20,034 nt of DNA from an uncultured Clostridia bacterium. GTDB taxonomy: Bacteria > Bacillota > Clostridia > Oscillospirales > Acutalibacteraceae. The notes under the pieces were generated by a model. That model was not told where the DNA came from. It was given only the letters and a program-made list of their open reading frames with translations, and did no database searches. The translations under genes were made by a program, and so were the position numbers. Shown here in pieces: positions 8,322 to 14,424 of this stretch. The first letter of the stretch is position 1. Each line of letters starts with the position of its first letter. The DNA lies in contig CAMFZJ010000009.1 of assembly GCA_946004305.1 (NCBI GenBank), positions 1 through 20,034 on the forward strand, in the 5' to 3' direction.

Positions 8322-10943
8322 TTATTTTAAGGCTTCAATAGCTGCTTTAATCATTGCTATTGTTTCTCTTTCCTTTTCTGCCTGTCCCTTAACCTTTTCA
8401 ACTACCGCTGCAGGAGCTTTTGCTACAAAGCCCTGATTGTTGAGCTTGCCCTCGCTTTGTGCAAGACGCTTTTCAACCTGTTGCAGCTCCTTGTTAAGGC
8501 GCTCAAGCTCTGCCTTTTTATCTACAAGCTCATCCATTGGGATGTAAATCTTTGCGTCAGCGGTTACAATATTTACTGCACCCTCAAGGTTAAAACTTTC
8601 GCCGATTTCAACCTCGCTTGCAGAGGCAAGCTTACAAATAAACTTTGCGCCCTGTTCAAAGGTATCCTTAAATTTTGTTGCAATATATACCTTTGCCTTC
8701 TTTGAGGGAGGTACATTCATTTCGTTTCTGCGGTTACGGATTCCTCTGATTGCGTTCATAACCTTTTCCATTTGCTCAGAAGCTTCAGGATAGTTAAGCT
8801 CAGGATTATACTCAGGATATTTTGCTAGCATTACTGTTTCACCCTCGCAAGGTAAGGTCTGCCAGATTTCCTCAGTAATGTATGGCATAAACGGGTGAAG
8901 AAGTCTTAAAATCTTCTCCAAGGTCCACAATAGTACCTGTCTTGCATTCTGTGCAGTTTCACCCTCTGACTGAAGTCTTGACTTAGCAAGCTCAATGTAC
9001 CAGTCGCAGAAGCAGTCCCAAATAAAGTCATAAAGCTTCTGTACTGCAACGCCAAGCTCAAACTTTTCAAGGTTTTCGTTAATTTCCTTAGCTACGTTAT
9101 TAAGAGTAGATAATATCCACTTGTCCTCTGTGGTTAATGTTTTCGGTAGCTCATTCTTAACCTCATAGTCATCAATGTTCATATGAACAAAACGGCTTGC
9201 ATTCCACAGCTTGTTGGCAAAGTTTGCACAAGCCTCAACACGCTTTTCCGAATAACGCATATCATTTCCCGGTGAGTTTCCTGTTGCCAGGAAAAATCTA
9301 AGAGCGTCTGCACCGTATTTATCAATAACCTCAAGAGGATCAATGCCGTTGCCCAGAGATTTACTCATTTTAACACCGTTTTCGTCACGGACAATACCGT
9401 GCATAAATACTGTGTCAAAGGGCTGGCTGTTCATCTGCTCACAAGAGGAGAAAATCATTCTTGCTACCCAGAAGAAAATAATGTCATAGCCTGTTACCAA
9501 TGTGTTTGTAGGGAAGAAGTAATCAAGCTCAGGGGTTTTGTCAGGCCAGCCTAAGGTTGAGAAAGGCCACAAAGCGGAGCTGAACCATGTGTCAAGAGTA
9601 TCTTCGTCCTGTCTTAGATGATTTTTACCGCACTTGGGACAGGTTGCAGGAGTTTCCTTAGCAACGATAATCTCTCCGCAGTCATCACAATACCAAGCAG
9701 GAATCCTATGACCCCACCAAAGCTGACGGCTGATACACCAATCCTTTATGTTCTCCATCCAATGGTAGTAAACCTTTTCAAAGCGTTCGGGAATAATCTT
9801 TGTTTTGCCTTCCTTAACGCACTTGATAGCAGGCTTTGCAAGTGGCTCCATTTTTACAAACCACTGCTTTGACACTCTGGGCTCAACTGTGGTTTTACAA
9901 CGGTAGCAAGTACCTACATTGTGAGAATGAGGCTGAATTTTTACTAAATATCCGCCCTCCTCAAGATCCTTTACTATAGCCTTTCTGGCTTCGTATCTGT
10001 CCATTCCTGCATACTTTTCATAATCGTCAATAATCTTAGCGTCATCTGTCATTACGTTAATAACAGGAAGATTATGTCTTAATCCTACCTCAAAGTCGTT
10101 AGGGTCGTGAGCAGGGGTAATTTTTACAACACCGGTTCCAAATTCAGGGTCAACATATTCATCGGCAACAACAGGAATCTCCCTGCCAACAAGAGGCAGA
10201 GTAACTGTCTTGCCTACAAATTCCTTATATCTTTCATCATCAGGGTGAACAGCAACGGCTGTATCCCCAAGGAGAGTTTCAGGTCTTGTTGTAGCAAGCT
10301 GAACATATCCGCTTCCGTCTGTGAGGGGATAGCGTAAATGCCAGAATGAACCCTCCTGCTCCTCAAAATCAACCTCTGCGTCAGAAATTGATGTTAAACA
10401 ATGAGGGCACCAGTTGATAATACGCTCGCCACGGTAGATAAGTCCCTTTTCGTAAAGGCGTACAAATACTTCCTTAACAGCCTTTGAACAACCTTCGTCC
10501 ATTGTAAAGCGTTCTCTCTCCCAGTCACAGGAGGAGCCAAGCTTTTTAAGCTGTTCGGTAATTCTTCCGCCGTAAACTCTTTTCCATTCCCAAGCACGTT
10601 CTAAAAATCCATCTCTGCCGATGTCGTCCTTTGAAATGCCTTCCTCACGCATTGCCTCAACGATTTTAGCCTCTGTAGCAATTGAAGCGTGGTCTGTTCC
10701 CGGAAGCCAAAGTGCTGAGTAGCCTTGCATTCTTCTCCAACGGATAAGAATGTCCTGCAAGGTTTCATCAAGGGCATGTCCCATATGGAGCTGGCCTGTA
10801 ATGTTTGGCGGGGGCATAACAATAGTATATGGCTTTTTGTCCTTATCTACTTCTGCGTGAAAATAGTTTCCCTTTGTCCAGAAGTCATATATTTTGTCCT
10901 CAAATTCACGAGGGTTATATGACTTTGAAAGTTCTTTTTTCAA
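8322..10943 (-). CDS. valS: Valyl-tRNA synthetase
   Basis: Class I synthetase that attaches valine to tRNA-Val and edits mis-charged threonine. The 873-residue length is normal. The HIGH motif appears as HMGH at 53-56 after PPPNITG. The CP1 editing domain covers about 200-345 (TTRPETLLGDTAVAVHP, AHDPNDFEVG). A zinc-ribbon-like Cys set lies at about 419-438 (CDDCGE, CPKCGK), KMSKS is at 525-529, and the C-terminal coiled-coil arm is at about 805-873. The ATG at 10943 gives the standard ValRS N-terminus and follows a GGAGA-type ribosome site. A T-box leader precedes it, so expression should respond to uncharged tRNA-Val. The gene ends at its own terminator before the FHA-FtsW promoter. Confidence 0.97.
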   Translation of the reverse strand: MKKELSKSYNPREFEDKIYDFWTKGNYFHAEVDKDKKPYTIVMPPPNITGQLHMGHALDETLQDILIRWRRMQGYSALWLPGTDHASIATEAKIVEAMREEGISKDDIGRDGFLERAWEWKRVYGGRITEQLKKLGSSCDWERERFTMDEGCSKAVKEVFVRLYEKGLIYRGERIINWCPHCLTSISDAEVDFEEQEGSFWHLRYPLTDGSGYVQLATTRPETLLGDTAVAVHPDDERYKEFVGKTVTLPLVGREIPVVADEYVDPEFGTGVVKITPAHDPNDFEVGLRHNLPVINVMTDDAKIIDDYEKYAGMDRYEARKAIVKDLEEGGYLVKIQPHSHNVGTCYRCKTTVEPRVSKQWFVKMEPLAKPAIKCVKEGKTKIIPERFEKVYYHWMENIKDWCISRQLWWGHRIPAWYCDDCGEIIVAKETPATCPKCGKNHLRQDEDTLDTWFSSALWPFSTLGWPDKTPELDYFFPTNTLVTGYDIIFFWVARMIFSSCEQMNSQPFDTVFMHGIVRDENGVKMSKSLGNGIDPLEVIDKYGADALRFFLATGNSPGNDMRYSEKRVEACANFANKLWNASRFVHMNIDDYEVKNELPKTLTTEDKWILSTLNNVAKEINENLEKFELGVAVQKLYDFIWDCFCDWYIELAKSRLQSEGETAQNARQVLLWTLEKILRLLHPFMPYITEEIWQTLPCEGETVMLAKYPEYNPELNYPEASEQMEKVMNAIRGIRNRRNEMNVPPSKKAKVYIATKFKDTFEQGAKFICKLASASEVEIGESFNLEGAVNIVTADAKIYIPMDELVDKKAELERLNKELQQVEKRLAQSEGKLNNQGFVAKAPAAVVEKVKGQAEKERETIAMIKAAIEALK

Positions 10944-10984
10944 AGTAATCTCTCCTTTATATCAGTTTGTTTTATATACGTTAA

Positions 10985-11254
10985 ATATAAAAAGCCCTGA
11001 GCAAAAAGCTCAGGGCGAACTTGCGTCCGTGGTACCACCTGTATTCAGATAAAATCTGCACTCCGTACGGGCAATAATGCCGATACTTTTCCCTATAACG
11101 GAGGAAACCGTTGAAGCCTAATAGGAAAAATCCGTTCAGTTCAAAGCTCAGAGGCTACAGCTAAACTCCCCTCACAAAGGCTCGCACCAACCGCCTTTTC
11201 TCTTAGCATCAGGTAAGAATGCCCTCCCCGTCAACGCCTTTTGGTGTTAAATTA
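10985..11254 (-). promoter_or_regulatory. T-box riboswitch (tRNA-Val sensing) in the valS leader
   Basis: The minus-strand leader has the hallmarks of a T-box. CGTTGA near its 5' end can pair with TCAACG to close stem I. Within stem I, AGAG is followed by a distal hairpin AAAGGC/GCCTTT with loop GGTTGGTGCGA. The conserved T-box core AGGTGGTACCACGGA lies at 11040-11026; its TGGT bulge can pair with an acceptor end having A before CCA, as tRNA-Val has. The competing terminator follows. GCTAA/TTAGC and GAGG/CCTC pairing leave TGTA in an internal loop, which places a GUA valine codon at 11158-11156 as the likely specifier. The element class is sure; the specifier is my pairing by eye. Confidence 0.93.
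10988..11016 (-). terminator. Regulated terminator of the valS T-box
   Basis: Perfect 9-base arms GCCCTGAGC and GCTCAGGGC (minus strand, 11016-10994) around a TTTTT loop, followed by TTTTT. Its 5' arm overlaps the end of the antiterminator, so tRNA binding would prevent it from forming. Confidence 0.92.
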
Positions 11255-11259
11255 CTGAT

Positions 11260-11288
11260 ATTTTATCATAGTAAATTTACCTTGTCAA
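11260..11288 (-). promoter_or_regulatory. Sigma-A-type promoter of the valS T-box transcript
   Basis: TTGACA (11288-11283) and TAAAAT (11265-11260) on the minus strand with a 17-base spacer. The predicted start, at about 11253, is immediately upstream of T-box stem I. Confidence 0.85.
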
Positions 11289-11312
11289 CTGTAAATGCAA
11301 CTGATTTATATA

Positions 11313-11340
11313 TTGAAATGCCTATTGTCTGTGATATAAT
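11313..11340 (+). promoter_or_regulatory. Sigma-A-type promoter of the AlkD-like gene
   Basis: TTGAAA (11313-11318) and TATAAT (11335-11340) with a 16-base spacer, about 30 bases before the ribosome site. It is back-to-back with the valS promoter; the two -35 boxes are only 24 bases apart. Confidence 0.7.
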
Positions 11341-11377
11341 GAAATTACATATTAGTTTGTTATAACGAGGTGGAAAT

Positions 11378-12016
11378 ATGCTGTATAAAAAAATAATCAA
11401 CGATTTGGAAAGTATCCCAAATCTTAAGACCAAAGACGTTGACAGATACAACAAAAAGCTTATTAAAGAAAAAACAGACGTCAGTGAAATCGGCGAGTAT
11501 ATTATGGAAAACCAGATTTTGCACAGAACTTACTTTCAGGTTTCCTTAGGCTTGATTAAAGATACTGAAAAGCAGTTTGAGTTTATTGAAAAGAACGAGG
11601 ACTATTTACAGGACTGGTGGCATACAGACCAGCTTATCCAGTTTCTCAAAAAGCCTGTAGATTTTGACTTTGCATATAGAAAAGCTAAGGAATATATTAA
11701 CTCTGATAAACCCTTTACAAGACGCTGGGGCTATGTGCTGTTTCTTGCCGGGTTGCAAAAGGATAAAGCCCACACAAAGGACATACTTGCACTTATGAAA
11801 GACGATGATGAATACTATGTGCAGATGGCTCAGGCTTGGCTGATATGCGACTTGGCTGTGTTCAACCCGAAGGAGGTAATAGAATATATTGAAAGCTGTG
11901 GGCTGAAATATAATATCCTTGGCAAAGCTATTCAGAAAATGGTGGATTCCTACCGCATTAGTGATGAAGACAAGTCCTATGTAAAAGCCCTGAGAAGTAA
12001 AGTAAAGAATAATTAA
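11378..12016 (+). CDS. DNA alkylation repair protein, AlkD-like HEAT-repeat DNA glycosylase family
   Basis: Likely removes alkylated bases (3-methyladenine or 7-methylguanine type) from DNA. The 212-residue, all-helical protein fits the AlkC/AlkD superfamily of HEAT-like repeat glycosylases. WWHTD at 80-84 places a Trp four residues before an Asp, as in the Trp109/Asp113 pair of B. cereus AlkD. TRRWGYVLFL at 114-123 matches the conserved Arg segment around Arg148. YYVQMAQAWLICDLAVFNP (147-164) resembles the late helix pair of the family. The start at ATG 11378 follows CGAGGTGG (11366-11373). It is a monocistronic unit with its own promoter and terminator. The exact substrate cannot be told, as some AlkD relatives lack activity. 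Confidence 0.8.
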   Translation: MLYKKIINDLESIPNLKTKDVDRYNKKLIKEKTDVSEIGEYIMENQILHRTYFQVSLGLIKDTEKQFEFIEKNEDYLQDWWHTDQLIQFLKKPVDFDFAYRKAKEYINSDKPFTRRWGYVLFLAGLQKDKAHTKDILALMKDDDEYYVQMAQAWLICDLAVFNPKEVIEYIESCGLKYNILGKAIQKMVDSYRISDEDKSYVKALRSKVKNN

Positions 12017-12025
12017 ACATCACAA

Positions 12026-12055
12026 AGTCCCTTAACCTGAATTAAGGGGCTTTTT
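12026..12055 (+). terminator. Rho-independent terminator of the AlkD-like gene
   Basis: Arms AGTCCCTTAA (12026-12035) and TTAAGGGGCT (12042-12051), 10 pairs with one G-T, 6-base loop, then TTTTT. Confidence 0.88.
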
Positions 12056-12091
12056 AATATAGATTAGTATTTAACCCAACATACTACACTC

Positions 12092-12171
12092 TGCGACAAA
12101 AAGTTCCGAAAACTTATATAAAAATTGCTCACACTTCGACAAAATATGTTTGTCCTATGGTGTATTATAAT
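12092..12171 (+). promoter_or_regulatory. Candidate promoter region of the Noc-like gene with Spo0A-box-like sites
   Basis: TATAAT at 12166-12171 stands about 43 bases before the Noc-like ATG but has no normal -35 box at 16-18 bases. Instead TTCGACA at 12135-12141 is the exact complement of the Spo0A box TGTCGAA, and TGCGACA at 12092-12098 matches it at six of seven positions. With a start near 12178 these lie at about -43 to -37 and -86 to -80, resembling the layout of Spo0A-activated sigma-A promoters such as spoIIG. An inverted repeat GACAAA/TTTGTC (12138-12154) overlaps the proximal site. Confidence 0.4.
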
Positions 12172-12213
12172 ATCACAGGGCAAGACAATGAAGCTACAGA
12201 AAAGAGGCGGACA

Positions 12214-13032
12214 ATGAATTTCCTATCCAGAAGTGAAAACAAGATTTCTGATATACCTACAATTAAAATCCGTCCTAACAAAACTCAGCCCAGAAAAATC
12301 TTTGACGAGGATCAGCTGAGAGCTCTTGCACAATCAATTGCAGAAAACGGAATACTCCAGCCCCTTACAGTCCGTAAGGTTAGTCAAAACGAGTATGAAC
12401 TGGTTGCCGGAGAAAGGCGACTGAGAGCCTCTGTTCTTGCAGGACTTGTGAGAGTACCTTGTATTGTAGTTAAATGTACCGACAGAGAGTCGGCAATGTT
12501 TGCTCTGCTGGAAAATCTTCAGCGGTGTGACCTGGGGATGTTCGAGGAGGCTCGGGGCATTTCAAGGCTGATTCGGCGATATGGCATCACCCAGGAACAA
12601 GCTGCGAAACAGCTGGGAAAAAGCCAAAGCACTATTGCCAACAAGCTACGACTCCTGAACCTTAGCTTTGAAGAGCAGGATTGGATTGTTCAGGCAGGTC
12701 TTTCCGAACGTCACGCAAGAGCCTTGCTGAAAATTTACGATCAAGAGCTGAGAAAGGAAGCACTTTCTAAGATTATTTCAGAAAACTTAAATGTTTCTCA
12801 GTCAGAGCAAATGATTGAAAAGCTTTTGTATAACAGCTCTGTTCCTGAGAAAAATAAGCTTACTCAGAAAATCGTTATTAAAGACGTAAGAATATTTATT
12901 AATACTATTAACAGAGCCGTTGATACAATGAAACAGGCGGGAATAGACGCCGTTTGCAAACATATCGACAGCGGGGATTACATTGAATATACAGTAAAAA
13001 TCCCAAAAAAACAGACCGAAAGGTCAGCATAA
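12214..13032 (+). CDS. noc: Noc/ParB-family DNA-binding CTPase (probable nucleoid occlusion protein)
   Basis: The 272-residue protein has the ParB/Noc core in order: IRPNKTQPRKIFDEDQL (19-35), the CTP-binding boxes GERRLRA (66-72) and ENLQR (100-104), a helix-turn-helix (about 125-145, ITQEQAAKQLGKSQSTIANK) and LSERHARALL. The combination GKSQSTIANKLRLL plus SERHARALL resembles Noc more than Spo0J. No parA/soj partner is adjacent, which also favours Noc, a protein that spreads from binding sites and keeps the division machinery off the nucleoid. The ATG at 12214 was preferred to an upstream start at 12157 because AGAGGCGG precedes it and the upstream extension would cover the likely -10 box. 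The Noc membrane-targeting N-terminus is only weakly visible (MNFLSR). A Spo0J-like role remains possible. Confidence 0.8.
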   Translation: MNFLSRSENKISDIPTIKIRPNKTQPRKIFDEDQLRALAQSIAENGILQPLTVRKVSQNEYELVAGERRLRASVLAGLVRVPCIVVKCTDRESAMFALLENLQRCDLGMFEEARGISRLIRRYGITQEQAAKQLGKSQSTIANKLRLLNLSFEEQDWIVQAGLSERHARALLKIYDQELRKEALSKIISENLNVSQSEQMIEKLLYNSSVPEKNKLTQKIVIKDVRIFINTINRAVDTMKQAGIDAVCKHIDSGDYIEYTVKIPKKQTERSA

Positions 13033-13103
13033 CAGCTTTCCCCTTTGGATGCTTGCATCCAAATCCACTCATACCCATTTCCTTATCTAAACCCCTTGCC
13101 AAG

Positions 13104-13130
13104 GCCGTACAGAGTTTCTGTACGGCTTTT
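13104..13130 (+). terminator. Rho-independent terminator of the Noc-like gene
   Basis: Perfect 10-base arms GCCGTACAGA and TCTGTACGGC around a GTT loop, followed by TTTT. It lies about 70 bases after the stop. Confidence 0.85.
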
Positions 13131-13160
13131 GGCGTTGCAGAAATACTTTAAAAAGCATTA

Positions 13161-13192
13161 TTGTAAACCTTGAAAGAAATAAAGGTTGACAA
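13161..13192 (+). promoter_or_regulatory. BirA operator 1 of bioY
   Basis: TTGTAAACC (13161-13169), 14 bases, then GGTTGACAA (13184-13192). This inverted repeat has the half-site sequence and spacing of Firmicute BirA (biotin repressor) operators. The right half contains the bioY -35 box TTGACA, so occupation should block the promoter. Confidence 0.85.
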
Positions 13193-13214
13193 TTTACAGA
13201 AAAGCAGATATAAT
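13186..13214 (+). promoter_or_regulatory. Sigma-A-type promoter of bioY
   Basis: TTGACA (13186-13191) and TATAAT (13209-13214) separated by exactly 17 bases, a consensus promoter lying between and partly inside two BirA-type operators. The predicted start is at about 13221. Confidence 0.88.
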
Positions 13215-13245
13215 TGTAAACACAATTTGTAAAGGCGGTTGACAA
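13214..13245 (+). promoter_or_regulatory. BirA operator 2 of bioY
   Basis: TTGTAAACA (13214-13222), 14 bases, then GGTTGACAA (13237-13245). It has the same half-sites and spacer length as operator 1, offset by 53 bases. It covers the last base of the -10 box, the transcription start and the ribosome-binding region up to two bases before the ATG. Confidence 0.75.
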
Positions 13246-13247
13246 TT

Positions 13248-13775
13248 ATGACTAATCTAAAGGATAAAAAAATTTATAAGCTGGTGCTTGTTGCTATGTT
13301 TGCAGCAATTATTACTATTTGCTCTTGGATTTCAATTCCTGCAACAGTACCCTTTACTCTGCAAACCTTTGGGGTATTTATGGCTGCGGGACTTTTGGGC
13401 TGGCAATTCGGCACCTTAAGCGTTGTTGTTTACATACTCATAGGCTTGGTGGGCGTACCTGTTTTTTCTAATTTTACAGGTGGCATAGGAGTAATTATGG
13501 GACCTACAGGGGGATATATTGTAGGCTTTATTTTTACAGCTCTTGCAGTTGGCTTGATAACAAAATTCTTCGGCACAAAGCTGTATGTCCTGATTATTGC
13601 TATGGTGCTGGGACTTGCCTTGTGTTACCTATTCGGCACACTTTGGTTTATGGTTGTTTATAAATGTGATTTTCTTTCTGCCCTTATGCTGTGCGTTGTG
13701 CCATACCTTATTTTTGACGGTTGCAAAATTCTGCTTGCTTCAATATTGGTAAACAGGCTTGCAAAGTATGTTTAA
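13248..13775 (+). CDS. bioY: BioY, substrate-binding (S) component of the ECF biotin transporter
   Basis: Integral membrane protein that captures biotin and passes it to the energising EcfA/EcfA'/EcfT module or works alone at low capacity. The 175-residue, six-helix-like hydrophobic protein has the BioY core: VPFTLQTFGVFMAAGLLG (about 32-49), YILIGLVGVPVFSNFTGG (about 61-78), GVIMGPTGGYIVGF (about 81-94) and LCVVPYLIFDGCKILLA near the end. The ATG at 13248 is preferred to TTG at 13239 because AAAGGCGG (13231-13238) stands 9 bases before it and would touch the TTG. No ECF ATPase or T-component gene is nearby, as expected for a shared energising module. The two BirA operators imply repression when biotin is plentiful. 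Confidence 0.93.
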   Translation: MTNLKDKKIYKLVLVAMFAAIITICSWISIPATVPFTLQTFGVFMAAGLLGWQFGTLSVVVYILIGLVGVPVFSNFTGGIGVIMGPTGGYIVGFIFTALAVGLITKFFGTKLYVLIIAMVLGLALCYLFGTLWFMVVYKCDFLSALMLCVVPYLIFDGCKILLASILVNRLAKYV

Positions 13776-13805
13776 ATCAAAACTTCATATATAAATATTA
13801 AACTT

Positions 13806-13853
13806 AATGGGAAATTATAGGTTTTAAAATGCACCTATAATTTCCCATTTTTC
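13806..13853 (+). terminator. Terminator of bioY, overlapping the end of the convergent gene
   Basis: Perfect 17-base arms, 13806-13822 and 13833-13849, around a 10-base loop, followed by TTTTT-like sequence on the plus strand. The right arm lies across the stop codon and last codons of the minus-strand C_GCAxxG_C_C gene. On the minus strand the T-run is poor (TAAGTTTAATA), so it is less suited to ending that gene. Confidence 0.85.
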
Positions 13854-14290
13854 ATTTCAGATTCTAACAAATCTCCTGCATATTTACACAAATCGGCACA
13901 AGGACGTTTTTTGTAATAGCCTTTTGTACGTTCACTTGGCACAGGGCTGTCAGCACCCTTAATATCAAGCCCTAAAAGCTCTCTGCAAATAATCGAGCCG
14001 TTATCCTCTTTAAACTTTTCTGCCAGTATCTGTACCTTTTTGTACAGCTCCTTTTTTTCATCTTTAGCCTTAGGATTATTGTATCCGTACTTAAGTCCTA
14101 AAACAATATTCATTCCGCTTACAGTTCCGCACACCTCTCTGAGTCTGCCCATACCTCCCCCAAAAGGTGAGCTTAGCATAAGCAAGGTATCCTTATCTAC
14201 CTGAAATTCATCAGCAAAAGCCAAAACTACTGCCTGTGTACAATTATATCCCTGCAAGAAATATTCCTTTGCAATATCGCCCTTTGACAT
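13835..14290 (-). CDS. C_GCAxxG_C_C family protein (putative redox-active cysteine protein)
   Basis: The 151-residue protein belongs to the Cys-rich family named for its spaced cysteines. Visible are YNCTQAV (Cys17), SPFGGGMGRLREVCGTVSGMNIVLGLKYG (Cys54, with CGTVSG for the usual CGAxxG), ICRELLG (Cys102) and RPCADLCKYAGD (Cys131, Cys135). No signal peptide or membrane helix is seen. The biochemical role of the family is not established; a redox or metal-linked function is inferred from the conserved cysteines. The ATG at 14290 was chosen over one at 14311 because the ribosome site AAAGGGGAG lies between them. It is a single gene, divergent from lepA with promoters that share one -35 sequence, and tail-to-tail with bioY. 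Confidence 0.8.
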   Translation of the reverse strand: MSKGDIAKEYFLQGYNCTQAVVLAFADEFQVDKDTLLMLSSPFGGGMGRLREVCGTVSGMNIVLGLKYGYNNPKAKDEKKELYKKVQILAEKFKEDNGSIICRELLGLDIKGADSPVPSERTKGYYKKRPCADLCKYAGDLLESEMKNGKL

Positions 14291-14338
14291 ATTACTTCTC
14301 CCCTTTTCCAAAATTACGCTAATTTTAACTTTAAGCTG

Positions 14339-14367
14339 ATTATAACATTTAAAAACTCTATTGGCAA
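14339..14367 (-). promoter_or_regulatory. Promoter of the C_GCAxxG_C_C gene (extended -10)
   Basis: On the minus strand TTGCCA (14367-14362), a 17-base spacer and TATAAT (14344-14339), preceded by TGT to give an extended -10. Its -35 box occupies the same bases as the lepA -35 box on the other strand. Confidence 0.8.
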
Positions 14368-14389
14368 CAGTAAAAACCTGTGTTATAAT
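14361..14389 (+). promoter_or_regulatory. Promoter of lepA (extended -10)
   Basis: TTGGCA (14361-14366), a 17-base spacer and TATAAT (14384-14389), preceded by TGT for an extended -10. It is a near mirror image of the divergent promoter and shares its -35 bases. Confidence 0.82.
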
Positions 14390-14424
14390 TATAATGAATA
14401 AAAATAACTTTAAAGGTGATTAGC

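Noticed and set aside
13239..13247. TTG start for bioY
   Set aside because: It directly abuts the ribosome site AAAGGCGG; ATG at 13248 has proper spacing and gives the usual BioY N-terminus.
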